From Mesorhizobium sp. (GTDB lineage Bacteria > Pseudomonadota > Alphaproteobacteria > Rhizobiales > Rhizobiaceae), in NCBI GenBank assembly GCA_027492275.1, contig JAPUFC010000065.1, positions 124,001-188,000 of the forward strand: 64,000 nt of DNA, written 5' to 3'. The translations under genes and the position numbers were made by a program. Shown in pieces: positions 25,365 through 35,819 of the stretch (positions are counted from its first letter, which is position 1; each line of letters begins with the position of its first letter). The notes beneath the pieces are model-generated. The model worked only from the letters and a program-made list of their open reading frames with translations. It did no database searches and was not told the origin of the DNA.

Positions 25365-26122
25365 TCCGCCGGCGAGGGCGGGTAGTCGACCCGTTCGAGA
25401 TACAGCCCCCGTGGCGGCGCCATGGCCGCGCAGGCGGCGCGGTCCCGCGCATCCAGCGCGGCGCGCATGTCGGCCGCCGTCCACGCCCCCTCGCCGACGC
25501 GTTTCAGCGTGCCCACCATCGAGCGCACCTGGTTGTGGAGGAAGGAGCGCGCCGAGGTCCTGACCTCGATCACCTCGCCCGCGCGGACGACGTCCAGCCG
25601 GTCGAGCGTGCGCAGCGGGCTGTTGGCCTGGCACTGGCTGGAGCGGAACGTGGTGAAGTCGTGCCGGCCCAGAAGCTGCTTCGCCGCCCGGTCCATCGCT
25701 GCCGCGTCGAGCGCCACCGGCACCCACCAGGCGCGGTTCTTCTCCAGCGCCGGCGGCGCCTTGCGGGCCAGGATGCGATAACGATAGTGCCGCGCGACGG
25801 CGGAGAACCGGGCGTCGAAGTCGCGGTCCACCGCCGTGGCGGCCAGCACGGCCACCGTCTCGCCGGCGAGCTTCAGATGGGCGTTGACCGCGTCGCGCAC
25901 TTTTTCGGCCGCCCAGTCGCGCGTCAGGTCGATGTGGGCGACCTGACCCGTGGCGTGAACGCCGGCATCCGTGCGGCCGGCCCCCCGGAGGGTCACCGTC
26001 TCGCCGCTGAAGGCCAGTATCGCCTGCTCGATCGCCGCCTGCACGGAATGCTGTCCGGCCTGACGCTGCCAGCCGGCGTAGGGCGTGCCGTCATATTCGA
26101 TGTCGAGCCGGTAGCGCGACAT
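25334..26122 (-). CDS. truA: tRNA pseudouridine(38-40) synthase
   Basis: A 262-residue enzyme starting [21 protein letters not shown]. The catalytic aspartate lies in [18 protein letters not shown]. Later family blocks HHYRYRIL-like ([10 protein letters not shown]), [14 protein letters not shown] and [19 protein letters not shown] are complete. It isomerises uridines 38-40 in the anticodon arm of many tRNAs. It sits in a leftward cluster def-fmt-GNAT-truA, a common grouping of translation genes. Confidence 0.97.
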   Translation of the reverse strand: MSRYRLDIEYDGTPYAGWQRQAGQHSVQAAIEQAILAFSGETVTLRGAGRTDAGVHATGQVAHIDLTRDWAAEKVRDAVNAHLKLAGETVAVLAATAVDRDFDARFSAVARHYRYRILARKAPPALEKNRAWWVPVALDAAAMDRAAKQLLGRHDFTTFRSSQCQANSPLRTLDRLDVVRAGEVIEVRTSARSFLHNQVRSMVGTLKRVGEGAWTAADMRAALDARDRAACAAMAPPRGLYLERVDYPPSPADQATESPNIS

Positions 26123-26126
26123 CCCG

Positions 26127-26636
26127 TCAGGCCGCGAGGTCGGTCGTGAAGGCTCTGGCGTAGACCAGCCGGCCGGCGGAGGGGGCGTCGCCCCAGGCCA
26201 GCGCCTGCAAGGCGGGGCCCTGCCATTCGCTCTCGAACCGGTCCGCACGCTGGCTGGAATAGCCGAAGCGCCCGTAATAGGCGGGATCGCCGAGCACGAC
26301 GGACAAGGTTTCCCCGGCTTGCCGCAGGCGCAGATGGCCCTCGCGCACCAGCGCCCCGCCGATGCCCGACTTGTGGAAGGACGGCTCGACGGCCAGCGGC
26401 GCCAACGCCACGGCCGGGAAGCGGCGGCCGCCCTCGACGACATGCAGGCGCGAGAACAGGATGTGCCCGACGATCTGGCCGTCATCCACGGCCACCAGCT
26501 CGGCGACGACCTCGCCGTCGCGCACCAGCGCGTCGACCAGCCCGGCCTCCGCCTTCTGCCCGAAGGCATGCTCCTCCACGGCGCGGATCGCCTCGCGATC
26601 CCTCGGCGTCGCCGACCTGATCGAAACCATGCTCAT
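26127..26636 (-). CDS. GNAT-family N-acetyltransferase
   Basis: A 169-residue acetyltransferase from [17 protein letters not shown]. It shows the GNAT core: [15 protein letters not shown] (strands 4-5), [23 protein letters not shown] (acetyl-CoA pyrophosphate loop with the variant K-S-G-I-G-G-A), and [14 protein letters not shown], typical of the YhbS subfamily. The start overlaps the end of fmt by 4 bases, so it is co-translated with it. Substrate is unknown. Confidence 0.88.
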   Translation of the reverse strand: MSMVSIRSATPRDREAIRAVEEHAFGQKAEAGLVDALVRDGEVVAELVAVDDGQIVGHILFSRLHVVEGGRRFPAVALAPLAVEPSFHKSGIGGALVREGHLRLRQAGETLSVVLGDPAYYGRFGYSSQRADRFESEWQGPALQALAWGDAPSAGRLVYARAFTTDLAA

Positions 26637-27580
26637 GACAGGATACTCCCTTTGCTGACGGACGCGCCGCGCAGGAACTCGTCCGCCGTGACAGGACGGC
26701 CGCCGGCGCGCTGCAGGCGCATCAGGCGCAGCGCCCCGGACCCGCAGGCGACGGTCAGCCCGTCCTCCACCTCGCCGGCCAGAACCTCGCCGGGACGGCC
26801 GGCGCGATCGGCGATCCCGCTTTCCAGGATCTTCACCCGCTCGGGACGGCCCGCGAGCTCCATCTCGCACCAAGCCCCCGGAAAGGGCGAGAGGCCGCGG
26901 ATCTGGTCATGCACGGTTTTCGCGTCGGCGGTCCAGCCGATCCGCGTCTCGGCCTTGTCGATCTTGGCCGCGTAGGTGACGCCGTCCGCCGGCTGCGGCG
27001 TGAAGCGCAGCGTTCCCGCCTCCAGCGCGGCCACCGCCTCGACCATCAGCGCGGCGGTGACGGCGCTCAGCCGGTCGTGCAGCGCGCCGGCCGTCTCGTC
27101 GGGGCCGATGGCGACCGCCCGGCTCATGCCCACCGGCCCGGTGTCGAGCCCCTTCTCCATCCGCATGATCATCACGCCGGTTTCGCGGTCCCCGGCCATG
27201 ATCGCGCGCTGGATGGGCGCGGCGCCCCGCCAGCGCGGCAGCAGCGAGGCATGGCCGTTCAGCGCGCCATACGGCATCGCCTGCAGGTATGTTTCCGGCA
27301 GGATCAGGCCATAGGCGACCACCACCGCCACATCCGCGCCCAGCGCCCGGAACGCGGCCAGTTCGGCGGCGTCGCGAAGCGAGGAAGGGCTGCGGACGGC
27401 AAAGCCGCGCCGTTCCGCTTCGCGCTGCACCGGCGATGGCGTCAGCTCCAGTCCGCGGCGTCCGGCCGGTCTCGGCGGCTGCGTGTAGACGGCGACCACG
27501 TCATGCCCGGCCTCGGCCAGCGCAGCCAATGTCGGAACGGAAAAATCCGGCGTCCCCATGAAGACGATGCGCATGGTCAT
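26633..27580 (-). CDS. fmt: Methionyl-tRNA formyltransferase
   Basis: A 315-residue enzyme that formylates initiator Met-tRNA. Seen: [36 protein letters not shown], and the catalytic block [20 protein letters not shown] (most members have N-I-H at this site; the isoleucine is glycine here), then [10 protein letters not shown] and the C-terminal tRNA-binding domain. It follows def in the same direction with a 30-base gap; the pair begins and ends the formyl-Met cycle. Confidence 0.96.
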   Translation of the reverse strand: MTMRIVFMGTPDFSVPTLAALAEAGHDVVAVYTQPPRPAGRRGLELTPSPVQREAERRGFAVRSPSSLRDAAELAAFRALGADVAVVVAYGLILPETYLQAMPYGALNGHASLLPRWRGAAPIQRAIMAGDRETGVMIMRMEKGLDTGPVGMSRAVAIGPDETAGALHDRLSAVTAALMVEAVAALEAGTLRFTPQPADGVTYAAKIDKAETRIGWTADAKTVHDQIRGLSPFPGAWCEMELAGRPERVKILESGIADRAGRPGEVLAGEVEDGLTVACGSGALRLMRLQRAGGRPVTADEFLRGASVSKGSILS

Positions 27581-27610
27581 GGCGTCTCTCTTCGGCCGCT
27601 CCGGAGGCGG

Positions 27611-28144
27611 CTAGCCGGCCAGCCGCTTCGGCGGGACCCGGTCCCTGGCGAGCTTGCGGAACTTCTTCACCACCATGTCGCGCTTCAGCTTCGAGATGTG
27701 GTCGATGAACAGCACGCCGTTCAGGTGATCGATCTCGTGCTGAAGGCAGGTGGCGAGCAGCCCCTCCGCCTCGATCTCGTGGCGCTTGCCCTCGATGTCC
27801 TCGTAGCGGACCCTGACGCCGGCGGGCCGTTCGACCTCGGCGTAATAGTCGGGGATCGACAGGCAGCCCTCCTCGTAGGTCGAGCGGGCGTCGGTGCTCG
27901 AGAGGATCTCGGGGTTGATGAAGACCTGCGGGGCCTTGGGCTCGCCCTCCTTGGCGAGATCGATGACCAGCATGCGCAGCGGCTCGCCGACCTGGATCGC
28001 CGCCAGCCCGATGCCCGGCGCGTCGTACATGGTCTCGAGCATGTCGTCGGCAAAGGTCTTCAACGCGCCGTCGATGCGGTCGACAGGGTTGGACACCTGG
28101 CGCAGCACCGGGTCCGGAAGGATGATGAGGGGACGGATCGCCAT
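27611..28144 (-). CDS. def: Peptide deformylase
   Basis: A 177-residue metalloenzyme that removes the formyl group from new proteins. All three motifs are present: [10 protein letters not shown] (motif 1), EEGCLSIPD (motif 2 with the metal cysteine) and [11 protein letters not shown] (motif 3 with two metal histidines and the catalytic Glu). It is upstream of fmt on the same strand, as in most bacteria. The divergent rmuC starts about 100 bases away. Confidence 0.98.
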   Translation of the reverse strand: MAIRPLIILPDPVLRQVSNPVDRIDGALKTFADDMLETMYDAPGIGLAAIQVGEPLRMLVIDLAKEGEPKAPQVFINPEILSSTDARSTYEEGCLSIPDYYAEVERPAGVRVRYEDIEGKRHEIEAEGLLATCLQHEIDHLNGVLFIDHISKLKRDMVVKKFRKLARDRVPPKRLAG

Positions 28145-28236
28145 GCGCCCTCACCTAAGACGCGCCGCGCGAGGCGTCAACAGCCGCATCTGCGACGTGT
28201 TCCTGTTTTGATCTGTCCGCGCCCGGCGAATCGTCT

Positions 28237-29490
28237 ATGCTGGCCCGCATGAGCGATCTCGGCCTGCTGCTTTCGACACCCGTCGCGCGCCTCGGCGCGG
28301 CGACCCTGACGCTGGGGCAGGCGCTGGGGCTGGGCGCGATCCTGTTCGCCCTGCTCTTCCTGTGCGTCGTGGTCGCGCTGTGGCGTTCCTCCAAGGCCCG
28401 CGCCTCGGCCGCCGTCGAGGCGGCCCAGCGCGCCCGCGAGGCGGAAGCGCGCATGGCCGGGATCCTCCAGGCGCAGGCGGAGATGCAGGGACGGCTCGGC
28501 ACCGTGGCCGACCTGTTCGGCCAGCGGCAGGCGGAGCTCAACCAGTCGCTGGCGCAGCGGCTCGACGCCATGACCGGCCGCATAGGACAGTCGATGAGCG
28601 ACCAGACGCGCGCCACGCATGACAGCCTCGCCAAACTCCAGGAAAGGCTGGCGGTGATCGACACGGCGCAGACGAATATCCAGTCGCTGGCCGGCCAGGT
28701 CGTGCAGCTCCAGGCGATCCTGTCCAACAAGCAGACGCGCGGCGCCTTCGGGCAGTCGCGCATGGAGGCGATCGTCGCCGACGGACTGCCGCACGGCGCT
28801 TACGAGTTCCAGGCGACGCTTTCGAACGGAACGCGGCCGGATTGCCTGATCCGCATGCCGAACGACGCGCCGTCGCTCGCCATCGACGCCAAGTTCCCGC
28901 TGGAAGCGTGGAATGCCATCCGCGACGCCGCCGAGCGCGGCGCCGACGCGCAGCGCGAGGCGGTGCGCGCCTTTCGCCGCGACGTCGACGTCCACATCCG
29001 CGCCATCGCCGACAAATATCTGCTGGTTGGCGAGACGCAGGACACCGCCTTCCTGTTCGTGCCGTCGGAATCGATCTTCGCCGAAATCCACGAGAATCAT
29101 GAGGCCGTGGTGCAGAAGGCGCATCGCGCCCGCGTGGTGATCGTCTCGCCGTCGCTGCTGATGCTGTCGATCCAGGTCGTCCAGGCGCTGCTGAAGGATG
29201 CGCGCATGCGCGAGCAGGCGCATCTGATCCAGGGCGAGGTGCTGCGCCTGATGGAGGATATCGGCCGGCTGGACGAGCGCGTGCGCAAGCTGCAGGTGCA
29301 TTTCGGCCAGGCCTCGCGCGACATCGACGACATCCTCGTCTCGTCCGGCAAGGTCGCGCGGCGCGGACGCGCCATCGAGGCGATGGACCTCAGCGAGGAC
29401 GGCGGCGCGGACAGTCTCGCGCCGCCGAAGAAGCCCGATGACAAGGAAGGCGGCCGGCTGCGCCTGCGGGTCGTGGACGAAGGCGGCTGA
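28237..29490 (+). CDS. rmuC: DNA recombination protein RmuC
   Basis: A 417-residue protein (or 413 if the second ATG at 28,249 is used). One N-terminal TM helix (GLGAILFALLFLCVVVALW) is followed by a long coiled coil (about 50-140, RASAAVEAAQRAREAEARMAG) and the RmuC core with KQTRGAFGQ, RPDCLIRMP, LAIDAKFPLEAW and KYLLVGETQDTAFLFVPSE, a PD-(D/E)XK-like nuclease fold. In E. coli it limits inversions at short repeats. The acidic C-terminal tail is variable in the family. Confidence 0.95.
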   Translation: MLARMSDLGLLLSTPVARLGAATLTLGQALGLGAILFALLFLCVVVALWRSSKARASAAVEAAQRAREAEARMAGILQAQAEMQGRLGTVADLFGQRQAELNQSLAQRLDAMTGRIGQSMSDQTRATHDSLAKLQERLAVIDTAQTNIQSLAGQVVQLQAILSNKQTRGAFGQSRMEAIVADGLPHGAYEFQATLSNGTRPDCLIRMPNDAPSLAIDAKFPLEAWNAIRDAAERGADAQREAVRAFRRDVDVHIRAIADKYLLVGETQDTAFLFVPSESIFAEIHENHEAVVQKAHRARVVIVSPSLLMLSIQVVQALLKDARMREQAHLIQGEVLRLMEDIGRLDERVRKLQVHFGQASRDIDDILVSSGKVARRGRAIEAMDLSEDGGADSLAPPKKPDDKEGGRLRLRVVDEGG

Positions 29491-29499
29491 CGCCGGGAG

Positions 29500-29904
29500 C
29501 TATTGCTTTTCCGACGTCGCGATGCCATCGAAATCGGGCAGCCAGGGCATGGCGGAGCGGTGCCAGGTCTGCCGCTTCGGCGGCAGATCGGCGAATTGCC
29601 GGGACGTGCCGAGCCGGATACCGTAGACTTTCGGCCCGCCGCCCACCGAGGTAGCGTAGAGCTGCGAGCCGCAATCGGGGCAGAAGCCGTTCGCGCGGCG
29701 ATTGCCGCTTTCGGCCGTCCTGAGGTATTCCTTCGGGAGGCCACGCAGGATGCGAAAATCGCTCTCGGGCGCAAAAACCGTCACCCGAAACGCGGTGCCC
29801 GTGATCTTCTGACAATCGGTGCAATGACAGATCGAGACCTTGTCGGGGTCGATCTCCGCCTCATAGGCAATCGCGCCGCAGTGGCAGCCGCCGTCAATCT
29901 TCAT
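29500..29904 (-). CDS. GFA (glutathione-dependent formaldehyde-activating) family protein
   Basis: A 134-residue protein with the zinc-binding pattern of the family: GGCHCGAIAYEAEI (first CxC), SICHCTDCQKITGTAFR (CxCxxC) and FCPDCGSQLYAT (CxxC). The fold binds a structural and a catalytic zinc. The founding member, Gfa, was proposed to join glutathione to formaldehyde, but most relatives like this one have no proven substrate. It converges on rmuC across 9 bases. Confidence 0.9.
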   Translation of the reverse strand: MKIDGGCHCGAIAYEAEIDPDKVSICHCTDCQKITGTAFRVTVFAPESDFRILRGLPKEYLRTAESGNRRANGFCPDCGSQLYATSVGGGPKVYGIRLGTSRQFADLPPKRQTWHRSAMPWLPDFDGIATSEKQ

Positions 29905-29970
29905 CGCATCCTCCTCGACACTCGTGAAAGCGCGGCCATTCTTTCCTGCATCGGCCCGGCCATCAAGCCG

Positions 29971-30930
29971 TCAAAGCTTCCTCAGCGCCACTTCCTCGAC
30001 CAGATGGTCCGAACCCTTGCGCAGGATGAGGTCGGCGCGGGGCCGCGTCGGCTGGATGTTCTCGCGCAGATTCTTCAGGTTGATGTTGTGCCACAGGCCT
30101 TCCGCCACCGCGCGGGCGGAATCCTCGGAAAGTTGGCAATAGCGATGGAAGAAGGAGTCGGGATTGCGGAAGGCCGTCTGCCGCAAGCGCATGAACCGCT
30201 CAATGTACCAGTTGTGGATCAGCTCCACCTCGGCATCGATGTAGATCGAGAAGTCGAAGAAGTCGGAGAGGAAGGGCACGATCTTGCCGTCCTTCGGCAG
30301 ATCGCGCGTCTGCAGCACGTTGAGGCCCTCGAAGATGAGGATGTCGGGCCGGTCGATGGCGACGTAGCGGTTCGGCAGCACGTCGTAGGTGAGATGCGAA
30401 TAGAGCGGCGCGCGCACATCGGGAGCGCCGGATTTGATGGCCGACAGGAAGCGCAGCAATCCGCCGATATCATAGGATTCCGGGAAACCCTTGCGCTCCA
30501 TCAGGTTCTCGCGACGCAGGATCTCGTTCGGCAGCAAAAAGCCGTCCGTGGTGACGAGATCGACCTTCGGGCTCGACGGCCAGCGCGCCAGCAGTTCCTT
30601 GAGCACGCGCGCCGTGGTCGACTTGCCGACCGCCACCGAGCCGGCGATGCCGATGATGAAAGGCGTCTTGGTGCTGTTCTGGGCCTTGAAGAAGCGCTTG
30701 CGCTGGTCGAACAGCAACTGGCTCGATTCGACATGCGCCGACAGCAGCCGCGACAGGGACAGGTAGATGCGCCCCACCTCCTCCAGGTCGATCGGGTCGC
30801 CGAGCGACCGCAGCCGTGCCACCTCGTCCTGGTTCAGCGTCATCGGCGTGTCGGCGCGGAAGGCTCCCCATTCCCCCGCCGAGAAGAAGCGGTAGGGCGA
30901 ATATTTGAGCTGGTTTGCGAGCTGGTCCAT
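29971..30930 (-). CDS. coaA: Pantothenate kinase, type I
   Basis: A 319-residue kinase for the first step of coenzyme A synthesis. From [16 protein letters not shown] it has P-loop [47 protein letters not shown] and EGLNVLQ, all standard for bacterial type I CoaA. CoA feedback inhibition is known for the family. It is at the end of the leftward his cluster, 17 bases after hisE, an arrangement conserved in Rhizobiales. Confidence 0.98.
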   Translation of the reverse strand: MDQLANQLKYSPYRFFSAGEWGAFRADTPMTLNQDEVARLRSLGDPIDLEEVGRIYLSLSRLLSAHVESSQLLFDQRKRFFKAQNSTKTPFIIGIAGSVAVGKSTTARVLKELLARWPSSPKVDLVTTDGFLLPNEILRRENLMERKGFPESYDIGGLLRFLSAIKSGAPDVRAPLYSHLTYDVLPNRYVAIDRPDILIFEGLNVLQTRDLPKDGKIVPFLSDFFDFSIYIDAEVELIHNWYIERFMRLRQTAFRNPDSFFHRYCQLSEDSARAVAEGLWHNINLKNLRENIQPTRPRADLILRKGSDHLVEEVALRKL

Positions 30931-30947
30931 CGGCACCCGGGAAATCC

Positions 30948-31268
30948 TCAGCCTTTCCGCGCGGCCTTTTCGGCGACGCCGGACTGGGCGGTGCGCCGTT
31001 CGAGCTCGGCAAGAACCTCCGACAGCGGAATGCCGGCAACGGCCAGAACGACCAGCCAGTGATAGAGCAGGTCGGCGCTTTCGGACACCAGAGCCCCGCG
31101 GTCGCCGGAAACGGCGGCGATCACCGTCTCCACGGCTTCTTCGCCCAGCTTCTTGGCGGCCCGCTCCTGGCCGCCGGCGAAAAGCCTGGCCGTCCACGAA
31201 TCGGGATCGCCCGACCGGGCGCGCCTGGCGACGATGTCCTCCAGCTCGGCGAGGGAGAATGCGGTCAC
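30948..31268 (-). CDS. hisE: Phosphoribosyl-ATP pyrophosphatase
   Basis: A 106-residue all-helical pyrophosphohydrolase for the second step of histidine synthesis. The GTG start gives [13 protein letters not shown]. Metal-binding acidic residues are in [14 protein letters not shown] and [13 protein letters not shown], the MazG-like four-helix fold. It is a separate gene here, not fused to hisI, as in other Alphaproteobacteria. It follows hisF by 16 bases. Confidence 0.95.
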   Translation of the reverse strand: MTAFSLAELEDIVARRARSGDPDSWTARLFAGGQERAAKKLGEEAVETVIAAVSGDRGALVSESADLLYHWLVVLAVAGIPLSEVLAELERRTAQSGVAEKAARKG

Positions 31269-31284
31269 GGCTTTTCTCGAACCC

Positions 31285-32067
31285 TCACGCGGCGTCCAGC
31301 CGCATCGACAGGCCGGCTTTTGCCATATGGGCCTTGGCCTCCGCAACAGAATAGACGCCGAAATGGAAGATCGAGGCGGCGAGCACGGCCGTGGCGTGGC
31401 CGTCACGGATGCCCTCGACCATGTGATCCAGCGTGCCGACGCCGCCCGAGGCGATCACCGGCGCGCGAACGGCGTCGGCGATCGTGCGGGTCAGCGCGAT
31501 GTCGTAGCCGGATTTGGTGCCGTCGCGATCCATCGAGGTCAGCAGGATCTCGCCGGCGCCCAGATCGACCACCTTTCGCGCGAAGTCGACGGCGTCGATG
31601 CCGGTGCGCTCGCGGCCGCCATGGGTGAAAATCTCCCAGCGATCGGCTTCTCCGGGGGACGACACCTTCTTGGCATCGATGGCGACGACGACGCACTGGT
31701 TGCCGAACTTGTCGGCGGCCTCGGCGACGAAATCAGGATTCTTCACCGCGGCGGTGTTGATCGATACTTTGTCCGCGCCGGCCAAGAGCAACCTGCGGAT
31801 ATCGGCGACCTGCCGCACGCCGCCGCCCACCGTCAGCGGCATGAAGCATTGCTCGGCCGTGCGCGCCACCACGTCGAAGATCGTCTCGCGGTTGTCGGAG
31901 GAAGCGGTGATGTCGAGGAAACAGAGCTCATCCGCGCCGGCCGCGTCATAGGCGCGGGCCGCCTCGACCGGATCGCCCGCGTCGATCAGATCGACGAAGT
32001 TGACGCCCTTGACGACGCGGCCGTCCTTGACGTCCAGGCAGGGAATGACGCGCGACTTCAGGGTCAT
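31285..32067 (-). CDS. hisF: Imidazole glycerol phosphate synthase, cyclase subunit
   Basis: A 260-residue TIM barrel. It starts [21 protein letters not shown] with the catalytic aspartate in CLDVKDG, and the second aspartate is in [21 protein letters not shown] and [11 protein letters not shown] are the phosphate-binding loops. With HisH it makes the imidazole ring and AICAR. Its start overlaps the hisA stop by 4 bases. Confidence 0.98.
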   Translation of the reverse strand: MTLKSRVIPCLDVKDGRVVKGVNFVDLIDAGDPVEAARAYDAAGADELCFLDITASSDNRETIFDVVARTAEQCFMPLTVGGGVRQVADIRRLLLAGADKVSINTAAVKNPDFVAEAADKFGNQCVVVAIDAKKVSSPGEADRWEIFTHGGRERTGIDAVDFARKVVDLGAGEILLTSMDRDGTKSGYDIALTRTIADAVRAPVIASGGVGTLDHMVEGIRDGHATAVLAASIFHFGVYSVAEAKAHMAKAGLSMRLDAA

Positions 32068-32795
32068 GCCGCGGCTCGCAGGATTTCCAGCGCTTCGGCC
32101 GGGTCGATGCGGCCGTCATAGAGCGCGCGGCCGGAGATCGCGCCTTCCAGCTTGCGCGCGTCGGGCTCTCGCATGCGGCGGATGTCGGCCAGCGAGGCCA
32201 GACCGCCCGAGGCGATGACCGGAATGGACACAGCGCCGGCCAGCGCGATGGTCGCCTCCCAGTTGATGCCGGCCAGTACGCCGTCGCGATCGATGTCGGT
32301 GTAGATGATCGCCGCCACGCCGGCGCCTTCGAACTTTTGCGCCAGCTCCACCGCGCCGAGCGAGGAGGCTTCGGCCCAGCCCTCGACCGCGACCTTACCG
32401 CCACGTGCGTCGATGCCGACCGCGATCCTGCCGGGAAATCTCTTGCATGCCTCCTTCACGAGGCCGGGGTCGCGCACGGCGACCGTGCCGAGGATGACGC
32501 GGGCCAGCCCCTTGTCCAGCCAGGCTTCGACATGCGCTAGCGTGCGGATGCCGCCGCCGAGCTGGACCGGGTTCTTCGTCGCCTTCAGGATCGCCTCGAC
32601 GGCCGAGCCGTTGCGACTCTCGCCGGCGAAGGCGCCGTCGAGGTCGACCACGTGCAGCCACTCGAAGCCCTGATCCTCGAAGGCTTTCGCCTGCGCGGCG
32701 GGATCGGCGTTGTAAACGGTGGCCTGCGCCATGTCGCCGAGCTTGAGGCGCACGCACTGGCCGCCCTTCAAGTCGATGGCGGGAAAGAGGATCAC
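32064..32795 (-). CDS. hisA: ProFAR isomerase
   Basis: A 243-residue TIM barrel isomerase of histidine synthesis. The GTG start (reading [17 protein letters not shown]) matches the usual N-terminus, with the catalytic aspartate in PAIDLK and the second in [21 protein letters not shown] and [12 protein letters not shown] bind the two phosphates. The GTGA junction overlaps the hisH stop, so the two genes are translationally coupled. Confidence 0.98.
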   Translation of the reverse strand: MILFPAIDLKGGQCVRLKLGDMAQATVYNADPAAQAKAFEDQGFEWLHVVDLDGAFAGESRNGSAVEAILKATKNPVQLGGGIRTLAHVEAWLDKGLARVILGTVAVRDPGLVKEACKRFPGRIAVGIDARGGKVAVEGWAEASSLGAVELAQKFEGAGVAAIIYTDIDRDGVLAGINWEATIALAGAVSIPVIASGGLASLADIRRMREPDARKLEGAISGRALYDGRIDPAEALEILRAAA

Positions 32796-33442
32796 GGTTT
32801 CCACCTCAAGAAATTGGCGATGAGGGCGAGGCCGAGCGCCTGGCTCTTTTCCGGGTGGAACTGCGTTCCGGCGAGGTTGTCGCGCGAAACGGCGGCGGTC
32901 ACGGGGCCGCCATAGTCGGTCACGGCCAGCACCTCCTCCGGCCGCGTCGCGTCGAGGTGATAGGAGTGCACAAAATAGGCGTGCAGGCCCGCCTCGCCGG
33001 TCCTGATTCGGTCGAACAGCGGATGCGAATGTTTCACGTGAATCGTGTTCCAGCCGATCTGCGGAATCTTCAGCGCCGGATCGGCGGGAACGATCTCCTT
33101 CACGTCGCCGGCGATCCAGCCGAAACCGTCCGTCACGGTCTTCTCCAGTCCGCGTTCCGACATCAGCTGCATGCCGACGCAGATGCCGAGGAAGGGCCTG
33201 GCCCGGTGGATGGCCGCCTCCTCGACCGCTTCCCACATGCCGGGAACGGCCCGCAGGCCCGCTGCGCAGTCGGCATAGGCGCCGACGCCCGGCAGCACGA
33301 CGCGGTCGGCCGTGCGGATGCGTTCGGGATCGGCCGTCAGGTCGATCCCGGCCGCGATGCCGGCTTCGCGCGCGGCGCGCTCGAAAGCCTTCGTCGCGGA
33401 GCGAAGGTTGCCCGAGCCGTAGTCGATGATGGCGACGCGCAT
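32792..33442 (-). CDS. hisH: Imidazole glycerol phosphate synthase, glutaminase subunit
   Basis: A 216-residue class I glutamine amidotransferase from [15 protein letters not shown]. The nucleophile is in [10 protein letters not shown] and the rest of the triad in [10 protein letters not shown]. It feeds ammonia to HisF. A parS-like sequence (33,030-33,045) lies inside the gene. Upstream by 4 bases is the DUF2628 gene. The start shown is the normal family start; the open frame extends further upstream. Confidence 0.98.
   Translation of the reverse strand: MRVAIIDYGSGNLRSATKAFERAAREAGIAAGIDLTADPERIRTADRVVLPGVGAYADCAAGLRAVPGMWEAVEEAAIHRARPFLGICVGMQLMSERGLEKTVTDGFGWIAGDVKEIVPADPALKIPQIGWNTIHVKHSHPLFDRIRTGEAGLHAYFVHSYHLDATRPEEVLAVTDYGGPVTAAVSRDNLAGTQFHPEKSQALGLALIANFLRWKP
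33030..33045. promoter_or_regulatory. Weak parS-like site inside hisH
   Basis: TGTTTCACGTGAATCG matches 14 of 16 positions of the bacterial parS consensus TGTTTCACGTGAAACA, with both differences in the right half. It is about 13.6 kb to the left of the probable oriC. Outlying parS copies around the origin are common; whether ParB binds this one is inferred. Confidence 0.45.
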
Positions 33443-33446
33443 CGTC

Positions 33447-33947
33447 TCAGCGCCCTCCGGGATAGCCGAGGAGGCCGAGCGCCGGAACGGGCCGCGGGCC
33501 GGGCCCCGGCCCGGGACGGAGCGCCGAGGCGGGCGGCGTCCATGGGCTGCCTGCCGCGCCCGGCCTAGCCTGCTCGCCCGTGACATCGGCATAGTAGCGG
33601 ATTTCCGCTTCCGCCGCATTGTCGGCCTCGATCACGCCTCGCTCGGCCCATCCGCGCCGGCGCAGCGCCGCGATCTTCAGGCCGGGACCTTCCAGGCCGA
33701 CATAGAGGCCGAGCAGCAGCGAGAAGGCCGGCGCGACAAGACCGAGGCCGAGGGATTCGGCCAGCGCCGCGAGGCAGAGGCCAAGGGCGAACACGATCAG
33801 CGCTTCCAGCCACAGCCGGTTGGCCAGCAGCCACAGCGGCGGCAGGAGAAAGCCGAAGAAGCGGAACCCGTCGCGGACGAAGACCGCGCCGGCCGTGGGC
33901 TCAGCATGTCCGCTGCCGCGCGGTTCAAGGACGACGAAGCTGGCCAT
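33447..33947 (-). CDS. DUF2628 membrane protein
   Basis: A 166-residue protein. After [40 protein letters not shown] is the DUF2628 signature: an aromatic-rich segment leading into a membrane helix, followed by one or two more ([30 protein letters not shown]). The C-terminal 45 residues are proline- and glycine-rich and probably disordered. It is conserved between hisB and hisH in Rhizobiales; function unknown. Confidence 0.9.
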   Translation of the reverse strand: MASFVVLEPRGSGHAEPTAGAVFVRDGFRFFGFLLPPLWLLANRLWLEALIVFALGLCLAALAESLGLGLVAPAFSLLLGLYVGLEGPGLKIAALRRRGWAERGVIEADNAAEAEIRYYADVTGEQARPGAAGSPWTPPASALRPGPGPGPRPVPALGLLGYPGGR

Positions 33948-33950
33948 CGC

Positions 33951-34556
33951 TCACCCTTTCAGGCTGCCCTTGGTGGAGGGCACGGCGTCCGGCTGGCGAG
34001 GGTCGCGCTCCAGCGCTACGCGCAGCACGCGCGCCACCGCCTTGAAGCAGGTTTCGGCGATATGGTGGCTGTTGGCGCCATAGAGGTTGGTCACATGCAG
34101 CGTGATGCCGGCGTGCTGGGAAAACGCCTGGAAGAACTCGCGCACCAGCTCGGTGTCGAAAGTGCCGATCTTGGGCGCGGTGAAGGCCACGTTCCAGACG
34201 AGGAAGGGCCGGCCGGACACGTCGATGGCGGCGCGGGTCAGCGTCTCGTCCATGGCGAGGTCGAGCGAGGCGTAGCGCATGATGCCGCGCCGCTCGCCCA
34301 GCGCCCTGGACAGGGCCTGTCCGAGCGCGATGCCGGTGTCCTCCACCGTATGGTGGTCGTCGATGTGCAGGTCGCCCCTGGCCTTCACCGTCATGTCGAT
34401 CAGCGAGTGGCGCGAGAGCTGGTCGAGCATGTGGTCGAAGAAGCCGATGCCGGTCGACATGTCGGAGCGGCCGGCGCCGTCGACGGTCAGCGAGACGGAA
34501 ATGTCCGTCTCCTTCGTCTTGCGGCTCACGTCGGCGGAACGTCTTTCGGAGGCCAT
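33951..34556 (-). CDS. hisB: Imidazoleglycerol-phosphate dehydratase
   Basis: A 201-residue monofunctional HisB (no phosphatase domain). Metal-binding motifs [10 protein letters not shown] and [14 protein letters not shown] are seen, and the C-terminal repeat [24 protein letters not shown]. It makes imidazole acetol phosphate. It is the first gene of the leftward his operon (hisB-DUF2628-hisH-hisA-hisF-hisE-coaA). A 16-base palindrome lies in the promoter region it shares with hslV. Confidence 0.98.
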   Translation of the reverse strand: MASERRSADVSRKTKETDISVSLTVDGAGRSDMSTGIGFFDHMLDQLSRHSLIDMTVKARGDLHIDDHHTVEDTGIALGQALSRALGERRGIMRYASLDLAMDETLTRAAIDVSGRPFLVWNVAFTAPKIGTFDTELVREFFQAFSQHAGITLHVTNLYGANSHHIAETCFKAVARVLRVALERDPRQPDAVPSTKGSLKG

Positions 34557-34608
34557 GGCAAATCCTGCCGTTCAAAAACGAGGCGCTTCTAACAGCATGG
34601 GCAAGGCT

Positions 34609-34624
34609 GTGCAATTAATTGCAC
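34609..34624. promoter_or_regulatory. Perfect 16-base palindrome between hisB and hslV
   Basis: GTGCAATTAATTGCAC is a perfect dyad in the 180-base gap between two divergent operons. It is AT-rich at its centre, unlike the surrounding sequence. Position and symmetry suggest an operator for a dimeric regulator acting on hisB, hslV or both. No candidate protein is encoded beside it. Confidence 0.55.
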
Positions 34625-34736
34625 GATGGCCGGGACGGTCGCCGATTTGCAAACCACCTTCGGGCGCATACATAGAGCCGAACCAACCTCGTCAGCGCGG
34701 GCTGCCGTCCGGGGCCCGCGTCAATCGGAGAAGAAC

Positions 34737-35288
34737 ATGTCGAACGAACTGACCATGCACGCCACGACGATCGTGACGGTGCGCAAGGGCGGCAAGGTCG
34801 TGATCGCCGGCGACGGCCAGGTCAGCCTCGGCCAGACCGTCATGAAGGGCAACGCCAGGAAGGTGCGCCGCATCGGCAAGGGCGGCACCGTCATCGCCGG
34901 CTTCGCCGGCGCCACCGCCGACGCCTTCACCCTGCTGGAGCGGCTGGAGGCCAAGCTGGAGCAGTATCCCGACCAGCTCACCCGCGCCTGCGTCGAGCTG
35001 GCAAAAGACTGGCGCACCGACCGCTACCTGCGCCGTCTCGAGGCCATGATGCTGGTTGCGGACAGGAACGTCTCGCTGGCGCTGACCGGCACCGGCGACG
35101 TGCTGGAGCCGGAACACGGCGTCATGGCCATCGGCTCCGGCGGCAACTACGCGCTGGCGGCGGCGCGCGCCTTGATGGACACCGACAAGGATGCCGAAGA
35201 AATCGCGCGCACGGCGATGAGGATCGCCGGCGACATCTGCGTCTACACCAACCAGAACGTCGTGGTTGAAACCATCGACGCCGCCTGA
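34737..35288 (+). CDS. hslV: ATP-dependent protease peptidase subunit HslV
   Basis: A 183-residue threonine protease. The mature N-terminal Thr is in [13 protein letters not shown], about 8 residues from the start, so a short propeptide is removed. [33 protein letters not shown] and [14 protein letters not shown] are the family blocks. It forms a double hexamer capped by HslU. Two small genes lie between hslV and hslU, a rhizobial arrangement. CGGAG precedes the ATG. Confidence 0.98.
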   Translation: MSNELTMHATTIVTVRKGGKVVIAGDGQVSLGQTVMKGNARKVRRIGKGGTVIAGFAGATADAFTLLERLEAKLEQYPDQLTRACVELAKDWRTDRYLRRLEAMMLVADRNVSLALTGTGDVLEPEHGVMAIGSGGNYALAAARALMDTDKDAEEIARTAMRIAGDICVYTNQNVVVETIDAA

Positions 35289-35297
35289 GCCCGCGCC

Positions 35298-35819
35298 GTG
35301 ACGCGCGAGAAGGCCCCGCGCTACGCGTTCCGTCCTCTGGCGGAGGGCGACCTGCCGCTGCTGGACCGCTGGTTCAGGCAGCCGCATGTGCGCGAATGGT
35401 GGGACGATCCCGACAAGGGAGCCGCCGAGATCGCCGGCCATATCGACAGCGATTCCGTCGAACCTCTGATCGCGGAGCTCGACGGCAAACCGATCGGCTA
35501 CATCCAGAACTACGACCCGCATCTGGAGGATGATCATCCCTATGCCGACCAGCCTTTCGGCACGCTCGGCATCGACCTGTTCATCGGCGAGCCGGCGCTG
35601 GTCGGGAAGGGCCATGGCCCGGCCCTGATGCGGCGGCTTTGCGAACTGCTTTTCGAGGAAGGCGCCCCGCGCGTCGTGGCCGATCCCGATCCGCGCAACG
35701 TCCGCGCCGTCCGCGCCTATGAGAAGGCCGGCCTCCTGCCGCTCGGCGAACGCAGGTCGCGCTACGGGCATGTGCTGCTGATGGCGAGCGATGCGCCGGG
35801 GGGAGAAGACGATATATGA
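35298..35819 (+). CDS. GNAT acetyltransferase, AAC(6')-like, between hslV and hslU
   Basis: A 173-residue protein from a GTG start. [27 protein letters not shown], then [35 protein letters not shown] and [18 protein letters not shown] are typical of the AacA4/RimJ-like GNAT subfamily, to which aminoglycoside 6'-acetyltransferases belong. Chromosomal copies at this place are conserved in rhizobia and are not known to give resistance. It overlaps the next gene by 4 bases. Confidence 0.88.
   Translation: MTREKAPRYAFRPLAEGDLPLLDRWFRQPHVREWWDDPDKGAAEIAGHIDSDSVEPLIAELDGKPIGYIQNYDPHLEDDHPYADQPFGTLGIDLFIGEPALVGKGHGPALMRRLCELLFEEGAPRVVADPDPRNVRAVRAYEKAGLLPLGERRSRYGHVLLMASDAPGGEDDI

Noticed and set aside
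35298-35819. Acquired aminoglycoside resistance gene
   Set aside because: The GNAT gene is AAC(6')-like but lies in a conserved chromosomal position between hslV and hslU, so a resistance role is not supported.
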